A DNA stretch of 64,000 nt from assembly GCA_023974075.1 (NCBI GenBank), contig JAMFTG010000145.1:102001-166000 (forward strand), given 5' to 3'. Every line of letters begins with the position of its first letter. The first letter of the stretch is position 1. The translations under genes were made by a program, and so were the position numbers. The notes beneath the pieces are model-generated. The model ran no database searches. It worked only from the letters and a program-made list of their open reading frames with translations, and was not told the origin of the DNA. Positions 12,820-24,408 of the stretch are shown here, piece by piece. Source of the DNA: Chaenocephalus aceratus. Taxonomy: Eukaryota; Chordata; Actinopteri; Perciformes; Channichthyidae.

Positions 12820-13735
12820 ATAAGAATGTCATTTAATTATCTTCATGCAAGAAAGAGAAAATTATATGTTTAAAGAACGTAACTTTAACCTGTACTGCTA
12901 ATGTATTTTATCTCAAATGTAAAACATGTAAGTGCCAAGCATACATTAAAATGACATTACCTACCTGTTTAGTGTCACTTTTATTGTTTTAATGACACTT
13001 AGTGGCGTTTTATGAAAATATGATATCTTTATTTGAAACTTCACTTTACACTGGACTGCTAAGCTATCTTTTTCAATTAATCCTTCAGTTTTGAATTTAA
13101 ATTACATTATCGACATATCTAGTGTCGCTTATTGTTAAAATCTCACTTAATAGCGTTTTATCTTCAAATCTGATCTTTTTATAGAAAACGTATACTTTAA
13201 ACTGCACTGCAAATCTTTTTCAATTAATCCTTGTTTTATGTGCCAAGTATATTAAAATGACTATCGACATTTTTATTGTCACTTTTATTGTTATAGTGTC
13301 ACTTAGTGGCGTTTTATCCTCATGCGATTCTGATCAAATATAATATATTTGAAGAACCTTAAACTGTAATGCAAATGTATTTTATTCAAATAATCCTTTT
13401 AATGACTTTATTGACATACCCTTATTGTTAAAATGTCACTTAATGTTTGTATCTTCATGCCAATCTGATATTTTTAAAGAAAACGTACCGTTAAGCTGAA
13501 CTGCAAAGCTATATGTTTCTATTAATCCTTGTTTCATGTACCAAGTATATATTAAAATGACATTATTGACATATTTAGTGTCACCTTTATTGTTAAAATG
13601 TCATTTATAGTCGTTTAATCTTCATGCCATTTTGAGAAAATATAATGTTTTGAAAGTGTTCGTAACTTTAAACTGCAAATGTCTTTTATTTCAAATTTAA
13701 GTGATACGCATTAAAATGATTTTAAAAATGTACTA
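12820..13735. repeat. Diverged ~150-bp tandem repeat, 5-6 copies, AT-rich
   Basis: A block with the motifs AGTGTCACTTTTATTGTT, CACTTAGTGGCGTTTTAT, TTAAACTGCA, CAATTAATCCTT and TTAAAATGACATTA recurs in the same order about every 145-157 bp (anchors near 12971, 13121, 13275, 13420 and 13577). Copies are considerably diverged, so this is an old array. Non-coding. It lies between the cux2 and myl2 promoters. Confidence 0.8.
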
Positions 13736-13997
13736 TATTGTTTCAATGTATACAAACATATTTACCATATACAAAGAAAATGAAAGAAAGCCCAAGTTCA
13801 AGCTCACATTTGACAATATTTAACATTTTATTACGGTTTTCTATTTTAAAATCAGATTGCATCGAAAGGGAAAGTGAAAAGACTAAAGTGGGACATGTTT
13901 TACTTTAACTTAGTGAAGCACGAGGAGCCCTTTGTCTAACCCCCCCCCCCCCTCTCACTGTGAGGCTCGGTCGCCCCCTGCTGACTGTTGATGAGCG

Positions 13998-15091
<1,094 letters not shown>

Positions 15092-16640
15092 ATCAATGTT
15101 TATTCATACAGCCCAATATCACAATGTTACCTTTGTCTCAGTGGACTTCACAGTGTGCTCAGAATATCAGTATGACAATACGACACCCTCTGTCCTTAGA
15201 CCCTCTGTCCTTAGAGCCTCTGTCCTTAGAGCCTCTGTCCTTAGAGCCTCTGTCCTTAGAGCCTCTGTCCTTAGACCCTCTGTCCTTAGAGCCTCTATCC
15301 TTAGACCCTCTGTCCTTAGACCCTCTGTCCTTAGAGCCTCTGTCCTTAGAGCCTCTGTCCTTAGAGCCTCTGTCCTTTGACCCTCTGTCCTTAGACCCTC
15401 TGTCCTTAGACTCTCTGTCCTTAGACCCTCTGTCCTTTGACCCTCTGTCCTTAGACTCTCTGTCCTTAGACCCTCTGTCCTTAGACTCTCTGTCCTTAGA
15501 CCCTCTGCCCTTAGACCTTCTGTCCTTAGACTCTCTGTCCTTAGACCCTCTGTCCTTTGACCCTCTGCCCTTAGACCTTCTGTCCTTAGAGCCTCTGTCC
15601 TTAGAGCCTCTGTCCTTAGAGCCTCTGTCCTTGGAGCCTCTGTCCTTAGAGCCTCTGTCCTTAGAGCCTCTGTCCTTAGACCCTCTGTCCTTAGAGCCTC
15701 TGTCCTTAGACCCTCTGTCCTTAGACCCTCTGTCCTTAGAGCCTCTGTCCTTAGAGCCTCTGTCCTTAGAGCCTCTGTCCTTAGACCCTCTGTCCTTAGA
15801 GCCTCTGTCCTTAGACCCTCTGTCCTTAGACCCTCTGTCCTTAGACCCTCTGTCCTTAGAGCCTCTGTCCTTAGAGCCTCTGTCCTTAGACCCTCTGTCC
15901 TTAGACCCTTTGTCCTTTGACCCTCTGTCCTTAGACCCTCTGTCCTTAGACCCTCTGTCCTTAGAGCCTCTGTCCTTAGAGCCTCTGTCCTTAGACCCTC
16001 TGTCCTTAGACCCTCTGTCCTTAGACCCTCTGTCCTTAGACCCTCTGTCCTTTGACCCTCTGTCCTTAGACCCTCTGTCCTTAGACTCTCTGTCCTTAGA
16101 CCCTCTGCCCTTAGACCTTCTGTCCTTAGAGCCTCTGTCCTTAGAGCCTCTGTCCTTAGAGCCTCTGTCCTTAGAGCCTCTGTCCTTAGACCCTCTGTCC
16201 TTAGAGCCTCTGTCCTTAGACCCTCTGTCCTTAGAGCCTCTGTCCTTAGAGCCTCTGTCCTTGGAGCCTCTGTCCTTAGAGCCTCTGTCCTTAGAGCCTC
16301 TGTCCTTAGACCCTCTGTCCTTAGACCCTCTGTCCTTTAACCTTCTGTCCTTTGACCTTCTGTCCTTAGACCCTCTGTCCTTAGACCCTCTGTCCTTAGA
16401 GCCTCTGTCCTTAGACCCTCTATCCTTTAACCTTCTGTCCTTTGACCTTCTGTCCTTAGACCCTCTGTCCTTAGACCCTCTGTCCTTAGACCCTCACATC
16501 GTACAAGGAAACACTTCCGGAGAAACCCCACAGTTTAAAGGGAACATGGAGAAACCTCGGGGAGAGCAGCAGAGGAGGGATCCCTCTCCCAGGACGGACA
16601 GACTGCAATAGATGCCGTGTGTGAATCGAAGAGATAATAC
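15092..16640 (+). repeat. Interspersed repeat (copy A) carrying an expanded 15-bp minisatellite
   Basis: The left part (TTTATTCATACAGCCCAATA.., then ATCACAATGTTACCTTTGTC) and right part (GAGGAGGGATCCCTCTCCCA, GGACGGACAGACTGCAATAG) match, in inverted orientation, the flanks of the second copy at 32941-33789. I recognise this as a common teleost dispersed repeat in which the phrase CCCTCTGTCCTTAGA normally occurs only a few times. In this copy it has expanded to 1.3 kb. The TTTATTCATACAGCC end corresponds to the end carrying an (ATTG)n tail in copy B. Confidence 0.75.
15186..16495 (+). repeat. 15-bp minisatellite, ~87 units
   Basis: Tandem copies of CCCTCTGTCCTTAGA with a few recurrent variants (GCCTCTG, CTTTGA, CTCTCTG, CTTCTG). 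Variant order repeats over hundreds of bases, pointing to segmental duplications within the array. The unit is 5 codons long, so the array is open in frame (SLDPL/SLEPL repeats). That is not evidence of a protein. Confidence 0.97.
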
Positions 16641-17286
16641 ATTTAGAGTCACACGGGATCAAAGACCAACTGCTCACCATGTGTCCTCAGTTTGATTCCC
16701 TCGTCTCACGGCTCGATAGCAAGCGAAGACTTCCTTGTTGCCGCTGCTAGTCACATCTCACACTGCACTGTAACTTGTATTCACGTACCTGTGTTATTAT
16801 CTTTGCTTTTTAAGTGTCTCCTTTCTGCGAAGCGCTGTGAATCGCCTCGTGCTGAAAGCGCTTTGCAAACAAACCTGCCTGAAACGCTCTTGTTTCCGGC
16901 AGACGGAGCACAGATTGTAATCTCGTGAAGGGACAGAGTGTCCTGGCTCAATGTGGAGCACCCAGGTGGGGATTTAAACCCACAACCTCCTCCTCCAGAG
17001 GGGGGACGCTTCTGTCCGTCGGGCCCCGGAATCCACATCAAGACATCTGTGTCTCTTGGCCTCAATCAGCGCTCCTCAAAATAATCCTGACCTCACGTTC
17101 ACATCAACAAGAGCTCCTTCCAAGAACCACTTTTAAATTAATACATTACTTTCACAAACTGGAGCTACGGCGCTCAGAGGGGAAATTACCCGAGACGGAA
17201 ACCGTTGTTTGGATGAGGTCAGTGGATGAGGGATTTCAAACGACTGTGTTTTAGGAACAATATCAAGGCTTAGGAGTATGACCGTT
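16641..17286. other. No gene seen
   Basis: Intergenic, unassigned sequence. A segment near 16945-17000 (GGCTCAATGTGGAGCACCCA.., GGGGATTTAAACCC) is faintly tRNA-like and could be a decayed SINE. Confidence 0.4.
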
Positions 17287-19833
17287 TTAAAGAGGCCGTA
17301 CTCTGTGGTATGGGTTTTCCTTCTCCTGAAGTGTTCTATAGGTTTTAGTGCATGTGAACATCAGCAGGAGAGGACTCTTTAAAGTAGAGACGCTACATAC
17401 TGATATACACCTGAACATCAGCAGGAGAGGACTCTTTAAAGTAGAGACGCTACATACTGATATACACCTGAACATCAGCAGGAGAGGACTCTTTAAAGTA
17501 GAGACGCTACATACTGATATACACCTGAACATCAGCAGGAGAGGACTCTTTAAAGTAGAGACGCTACATACTGATACACACCTGAACATCAGCAGGAGAG
17601 GACTCTTTAAAGTAGAGACACTACATACTGATATACACCTGAACATCAGCAGGAGAGGACTCTTTAAAGTAGAGACACTACATACTGATATACACCTGAA
17701 CATCAGCAGGAGAGGACTCTTTAAAGTAGAGACGCTACATACTGATATACACCTGAACATCAGCAGGAGAGGACTCTTTAAAGTAGAGACGCTACATACT
17801 GATATACACCTGAACATCAGCAGGAGAGGACTCTTTAAAGTAGAGACACTACATACTGATATACACCTGAACATCAGCAGGAGAGGACTCTTTCAAGTAG
17901 AGACACTACATACTGATATACACCTGAACATCAGCAGGAGAGGACTCTTTAAAGTAGAGACACTACATACTGATATACACCTGAACATCAGCAGGAGAGG
18001 ACTCTTTAAAGTAGAGACGCTACATACTGATATACACCTGAACATCAGCAGGAGAGGACTCTTTAAAGTAGAGACACTACATACTGATATACACCTGAAC
18101 ATCAGCAGGAGAGGACTCTTTAAAGTAGAGACGCTACATACTGATATACACCTGAACATCAGCAGGAGAGGACTCTTTAAAGTAGAGACACTACATACTG
18201 ATATACACCTGAACATCAGCAGGAGAGGACTCTTTAAAGTAGAGACACTACATACTGATATACACCTGAACATCAGCAGGAGAGGACTCTTTAAAGTAGA
18301 GACACTACATACTGATATACACCTGAACATCAGCAGGAGAGGACTCTTTCAAGTAGAGACACTACATACTGATATACACCTGAACATCAGCAGGAGAGGA
18401 CTCTTTAAAGTAGAGACACTACATACTGATATACACCTGAACATCAGCAGGAGAGGACTCTTTAAAGTAGAGACGCTACATACTGATATACACCTGCACA
18501 TCGGCAGGAGAGGACTCTTTAAAGTAGAGACACTACATACTGATATACACCTGGACATCAGCTGGAGAGGACTCTTTAAAGTAGAGACACTACATACTGA
18601 TATACACCTGAACATCAGCAGGAGAGGACTCTTTAAAGTAGAGACACTACATACTGATATACACCTGAACATCAGCAGGAGAGGACTCTTTAAAGTAGAG
18701 ACACTACATACTGATATACACCTGAACATCAGCAGGAGAGGACTCTTTAAAGTAGAGACACTACATACTGATATACACCTGAACATCAGCAGTAGAGGAC
18801 TCTTTAAAGTAGAGACTCTACATAATGATATACACCTGAACATCAGCAGGAGAGGACTCTTTAAAGTAGAGACACTACATACTGATATACACCTGAACAT
18901 CAGCAGGAGAGGACTCTTTAAAGTAGAGACACTACATACTGATATACACCTGAACATCAGCAGTAGAGGACTCTTTAAAGTAGAGACTCTACATAATGAT
19001 ATACACCTGAACATCAGCAGGAGAGGACTCTTTAAAGTAGAGACACTACATACTGATATACACCTGAACATCAGCAGGAGAGGACTCTTTAAAGTAGAGA
19101 CACTACATACTGATATACACCTGAACATCAGCAGGAGAGGACTCTTTAAAGTAGAGACACTACATACTGATATACACCTGAACATCAGCAGGAGAGGACT
19201 CTTTAAAGTAGAGACACTTCATACTGATATACACCTGAACATCAGCAGTAGAGGACTCTTTAAAGTAGAGACTCTACATAATGATATACACCTGCACATC
19301 AGCAGGAGAGGACTCTTTAAAGTAGAGACACTACATACTGATATACACCTGAACATCAGCAGGAGAGGACTCTTTAAAGTAGAGACACTACATACTGATA
19401 TATACCTGAACATCAGCAGGAGAGGACTCTTTAAAGTAGAAACACTACATACTGATATACACCTGAACATCAGCAGTAGAGGACTCTTTAAAGTAGAGAC
19501 TCTACATAATGATATACACCTGCACATCAGCAGGAGAGGACTCTTTAAAGTAGAGACACTACATACTGATATACACCTGAACATCAGCAGGAGAGGACTC
19601 TTTAAAGTAGAGACACTACATACTGATATACACCTGAACATCAGCAGGAGAGGACTCTTTAAAGTAGAAACACTACATACTGATATACACCTGAACATCA
19701 GCAGGAGAGGACTCTTTAAAGTAGAGACACTACATACTGATATACACCTGAACATCAGCAGGAGAGGACTCTTTAAAGTAGAGACACTACATACTGATAT
19801 ACACCTGGACATCAGCAGGAGAGGACTCTTTAA
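17287..19833 (-). repeat. 57-bp minisatellite, block 2 (~43 units, reverse), with a MITE left end
   Basis: The left boundary is TTAA followed by AGAGGCCGTACTCTG (17287 onward). About 60 bp of MITE-end sequence (GTGTTCTATAGGTTTTAGTG) then runs straight into reverse-oriented 57-bp units from about 17357. The array ends with CTCTTTAA at about 19833. A solo relative of the same end, reversed, lies at 63386-63460 (TGCACTAGAGCCTATAGCAC.., CCTCTTTAA). The whole block is thus TTAA-bounded, like a MITE whose interior has been replaced by the tandem array. Variants: AGTAGAGG with ATAATGATAT (recurring), GCTAC/ACTAC. Lies between cux2 and myl2. Confidence 0.95.
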
Positions 19834-20444
19834 AGCTTTACAGCTAACAGCATGTAGCATCAATCTTTGCTTCTCTGCTTTGGATAAATGTTATTTTATG
19901 TATTTAACACATGCTACTTGTTTTAGAGAAAGACACACAGACGTTATAGTTGTCAAGACGACTGTTTATGTCGTTGTTTAGACATCTAAGTAGTTTTATT
20001 GTGTCACTTCTTTGTACTTTTTTGTCTTTTTGCTATCACTCTTGTTATCGTTTGTGGTCGTGAGTCTCTATGAAAACCAGAGCAACTGAGAGACAAAACC
20101 ATCAGGGGGACATCCAGAGACGAAGTGGACAGAGGCCACGCAGAGCCCCAGAGAACAACAGCAATGCTCCGAAAACTACAGTGTCACATAACGTCAGTAC
20201 AACGTTTTGTACGTCTCTTTCATTTTGAGTCTTCATGGCTGGTTTTGTGTCTCTTTTAGTGCCCTGTGCAGGTGAAGTGATTAGGGTGGGTGATTAGTGA
20301 ACCAGATGACGGTGTATTCAAATATTCATTCGGAAATGGGATAATGTCTTTTTATGAATACAAATGATATCAAAATAATTAAATAACTGATGCCGGATTT
20401 TATTAGAAGTGAAACTGCAGAATAAGAGGTATAGATCTCATTAG

Positions 20445-20532
<88 letters not shown>

Positions 20533-20559
20533 GTGTGTGTGTGTGTGTGCGTGTGTGCG

Positions 20560-20627
<68 letters not shown>

Positions 20628-21240
20628 CAGATTTCTGAGGGTAGTTTATACGACGCTGTGGGCTGACAGCACCGCCTGCTGGACAAGAGAGGGAAGTGAA
20701 GAGATTGGTGGAAAACTAAATATAATTTGTTATATCGTTATAATTGATCCTAATAATATATCATATAATATTATAATAAAATATAATATTTACAATGAGT
20801 AAAAATTAAGCATTTCCCATTTCTGTAAAAAGATAAATACAAACAATAATTACAATCAAGGATAAATAATGATAATAATACAAATAATAATAATACACAT
20901 TCTTCTACTATTTTAGTCCTATAATAAACTGTGATAAAAACTATTATAAGATTAGTAAATACTACATTTCTTTTTTTATAATCCACATTATCGCATGTTG
21001 CTGTTTATAATCACTTTATTTGAAATACAAAAAAAAAAATAGCTTTAAAATGCATTGTAATAATCTTAATTTTGGTTACAATTTTAATACTTTGAAAAAA
21101 TTGTTATTTCAAAAAAGAAACCTCTCTTTATCGTCTCTGTCTTTTTATTTGTATTTGATCCCACCATGTTTTCCACACTATGCCTGCTGCTGTTTATAAT
21201 AAAGCCTCCATGGCCCCCCCCTCTCATCACGACTGTTCCC
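19834..21240. other. No gene; GT tract and AT-rich sequence
   Basis: Intergenic DNA upstream of myl2. It contains the GT tract at 20442-20627 and an AT-rich stretch to about 21140. No exon is recognised. Confidence 0.5.
20442..20627. repeat. (GT)n microsatellite
   Basis: About 185 bp of GT dinucleotide with scattered GC interruptions at about 20527-20570. Confidence 0.97.
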
Positions 21241-21249
21241 CCAGCGGAG

Positions 21250-21512
21250 CGGGAGCACCTGTCTCTCTGATCCAGGCTTTGTCCTGCTGTTATTCTGGGT
21301 TATTCAGTAATGTGAGTTAAATCTCATGAACCATCACAATGGGAGGGTTAGTGGGGGGGGGGGGGGTCCTCTCCTTTACCTGTGACTAAAGAAGGCGTGG
21401 GGGTATTTATAGAACATGTAATGATCGCTTTGTTTTGCAACGAGAGGCGTCAGTATAAATCCTGCAGCAGCAGCAGACTGGTTCCTGCATCGTCTGGATA
21501 TCATCTGCTGAT
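21250..21512 (+). promoter_or_regulatory. myl2: myl2 muscle promoter and 5' UTR
   Basis: A TATA box (TATAAAT, 21454-21460) lies 54 bp upstream of the end of the leader, placing the transcription start near 21484-21490. A MEF2-like A/T element (TATTTATAG, 21404-21412) sits about 42 bp upstream of the TATA box, and an E-box (CACCTG, 21256-21261) further up. A 14-base G run (21353-21366) preceded by GGGAGGG could form a G-quadruplex. A/T (MEF2) elements and a TATA box close to the start are characteristic of vertebrate cardiac and skeletal MLC2 promoters. The elements are seen directly; their activity is inferred. Confidence 0.75.
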
Positions 21513-21515
21513 ATG
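21513..21515 (+). CDS. myl2: myl2 exon 1 coding part (start codon only)
   Basis: ATG followed at once by the donor gtgagt (21516). It is chosen because exon 2 opens in frame with GCT CCG AAG (A-P-K) and needs an upstream ATG, and because a TATA box lies at the right distance. No ATG|GT candidate closer to exon 2 (30837-31153) is convincing. Confidence 0.85.
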
Positions 21516-22233
21516 GTGAGTACACACATTTACATTTACATTAATAGATAGGTAGAAGTACTCGGATCTTATTTGAGTAAAAGTAGAAGTACTCAGGTCT
21601 TGTACTTGAATAAAATTAGAAGTACTCAGATCTTGTACTTTAGTAAAAGTAGAAGTACTCAGATCTTGTACTTGTGTAAAAGTAGAAGTACTCAGATCTT
21701 GTACTTGAGTAAAAGTGGAAGTACTCAGATCTTGTACTTGAGTAAAAGTAGAAGTACTCAGATCTTGTACTTGAATAAAAGTAGAAGTACTCAGGTCTTG
21801 TACTTGAATAAAAGTAGAAGTACTCAGGTCTTGTACTTGAGTAAAAGTAGAAGTACTCAGGTCTTGTACTTGAGTAAAAGTAGAAGTACTCAGATCTTGT
21901 ACTTGAGTAAAAGTAGAAGTACCAGAGTGTAGGAATACTCTGTTACAGTAAAAATCCTGCATTCAAAATGTTCCTCAAGTAAAAGTATAAAAGTATTCTC
22001 ATCTAAATATAGTGAAAGACAGTGAAAGTAGTCGTTGTGCAGATTGGTCCATTTCAGAATAATATATATGATATGTTTTATAATGATTGATCATGAAAGT
22101 GTTCTCAAAGCTGGTAAAAAAAAAAACTAGAAGATGAACAAACCGGGAAGATGTAGAAACAGGAGGGAGATCATTTAGACAGAAATCAGGAAACAAACGA
22201 GGAACCAACCAGAAACACAAGGGAAGACAAGAC

Positions 22234-22297
<64 letters not shown>

Positions 22298-24366
22298 AGA
22301 CTAATCACAACGATAAGACACAGGTGGGGCCAACAGTTGAACACAATCAGCCAATCAGGGGAAGACAGGAAGTAAAAGTGTTATATTGTATATGATGGTA
22401 TGCTTTGATGAATTATACATAATGCCGATGACAGCGGATCAATGTCCCCGAGGTCTCTGAAGAGACGCACAAGAAGACGATGGTCAATAGGACGGAGCTG
22501 CAGATGTCCTATTGATGCTTCATTGATTATCTCATGTCTGCCAGCAATGAGGAATGAATAAAACAAAGAATATATGAATTGGTAATGGAGGTGAAAAAGA
22601 GAGAGGGAAGAGGAGGTAAGGGAAGGAGGAAAGGAGGAGACAAGAAGAGAGGAGAGCATGTGAAAGGAGATGAGAGGAAAGACAATTTGGGGTTAATGAG
22701 AAGGGCAAACAAGAGAAGAAGAGAGGTTTTTCGCTAATTTCCTTTCATCTCCTATTCTCTTGTCTCCTTTCCTTTCCTTTTCTAATGTGAGGGGAGGAGA
22801 GGAAGAAGGGGAGTAGGAGACAAGGAGGAAGGAGAAAAAAGCACAGGAAAGTAGAAGAAACATGACAGGAGGGGAGAGGAGAAGAATAGGCAGCAAAGAA
22901 AAAAGGAGGGGAGGAGACAAGAAAATAGGAAAGGAAAGGGAAGGAGAGGGAATAGGGAGAAGAGTAGACAAGAGAACAGGAGAGGGAAAGAAAGGGGAAA
23001 AGTGAGAGGAAGGAAGGAAGGAGGAAACAATAGGTCCTCCCCTTAGAGAGAAAAGGAGATGAGAGAGAAGGAGGTGAAACGAGGAAAGGAGATGAAATAG
23101 GGAGAAGACAAGAGGAGATGAAAAATGAGGTGAGGAGACAAGAAAACAGGAAAGGAAATAAAAAGAGGGACAAAGGAGGTGAGGAGACAAGAGAGCAGTA
23201 GAGGAAATGAAAGGGGAAAGGTGAGAGGAAGGAAGAAGGAGGAAACAATGGATCCTCCCCTTAGAGAGGAAAAGGAGATGAGAGAGAAGGAGGGTGAAAC
23301 GAGGAAAGGAAGACGAAATAGGAGGATCCATGAAAAAGGAGGTGAGGAGATGAGAAAACAGGAAAGGAAAAGAAAGGGAAGGAGAGGGAATAGGGAGACA
23401 AGTAGACAAGAGAACAGGATAGTAAAAGAAAGGAAATAAGAAGAGGGACAAAGGAGGTGAGGAGACGAGAGAGTAGAGGAAAGGAAAGGAGAGGGGAAAG
23501 GACAAGAGTAGAAGAGGAAGGAGAGCAATTAAGGAGAGAAGAGGAGATGAAAAGGAAGGAAACAAGAGCATAGGAGAGGAGGAAAGTAAAGAGGAAGCAA
23601 CAGCAACACTTGATAATAATGTAGTAGACGTCTTGAAGTTTGTGTCAGCGTGAAGCGACAGAGAAATAACCTCAGCCTCATCACAGCAGGATCCTCGTCA
23701 GACACCGAAATAAATACAAATAAAGAAGTAAAAGTCCGCGAGGTTCCCAAACCCCTCGGAGTTAATCCTCCGCCAGACGGCAGCTGTCCACGCTCTGTGT
23801 TTTATTCCACATTTCCTTGGCAGACATGTGAATAACTGTAATCCGTGCTGCTCGCAGGGACTTCTGATCAAACCGAGCTCGGCTTCCTGTCACCCCCCCC
23901 CCCCCCCCCCCCCCCGAGGCTTAGGGTGCATACTCATAAATAAAAAATAAAGTATGGAGGCTGGAGTAAATATGTCCACAACAAGCTGACAGAGTAATCC
24001 CTCCTCATGACATGTGGAAACTTTATGCGAAGAATGACTGCTGCAGTAATGTTGTACTATTTTTACATTTTATTTTATATCATGCTGCTCTATACTTCCA
24101 CTGTACTATCAGGAGCAACTATTGTACTTTTAGCTCGACTACATTTATTTAACACTTTGAGGTACGTTATACAAAACAACAGTACACGATGTACACGATG
24201 TTCACTTGTATGGAGAGCTGAACAAGGAAACACTGTGAAAAGAAACATGACTAAAGTAAACATGTTGTACCTAAAGTCATTAAAACACTCAGATAATAAA
24301 TATATATTATTTTTAAAACCTAAGATGCAATTCAGTGGAGACAAATGTAAGCAAAACAACAACAAA

Positions 24367-24408
<42 letters not shown>

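Noticed and set aside
15124..16611. 495-codon open frame of SLDPL/SLEPL repeats
   Set aside because: 15-bp minisatellite inside a dispersed repeat. Variants are changes of the DNA unit with no sign of codon-level constraint.
16940..17005. tRNA-like sequence (GGCTCAATGTGGAGCACC.., GGATTTAAACCC)
   Set aside because: Only a faint B-box-like motif and no complete structure. At best a decayed SINE.
17348..19981. 877-codon open frame with repeated [19 protein letters not shown]
   Set aside because: Same repeat read on the other strand in block 2. Both strands are open, as expected from unit length and not from selection.
22693..23571. 292-codon serine/leucine/phenylalanine-rich minus-strand frame
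   Set aside because: It is the complement of the polypurine tract. Low-complexity S/L/P/F composition follows from CT-rich DNA.
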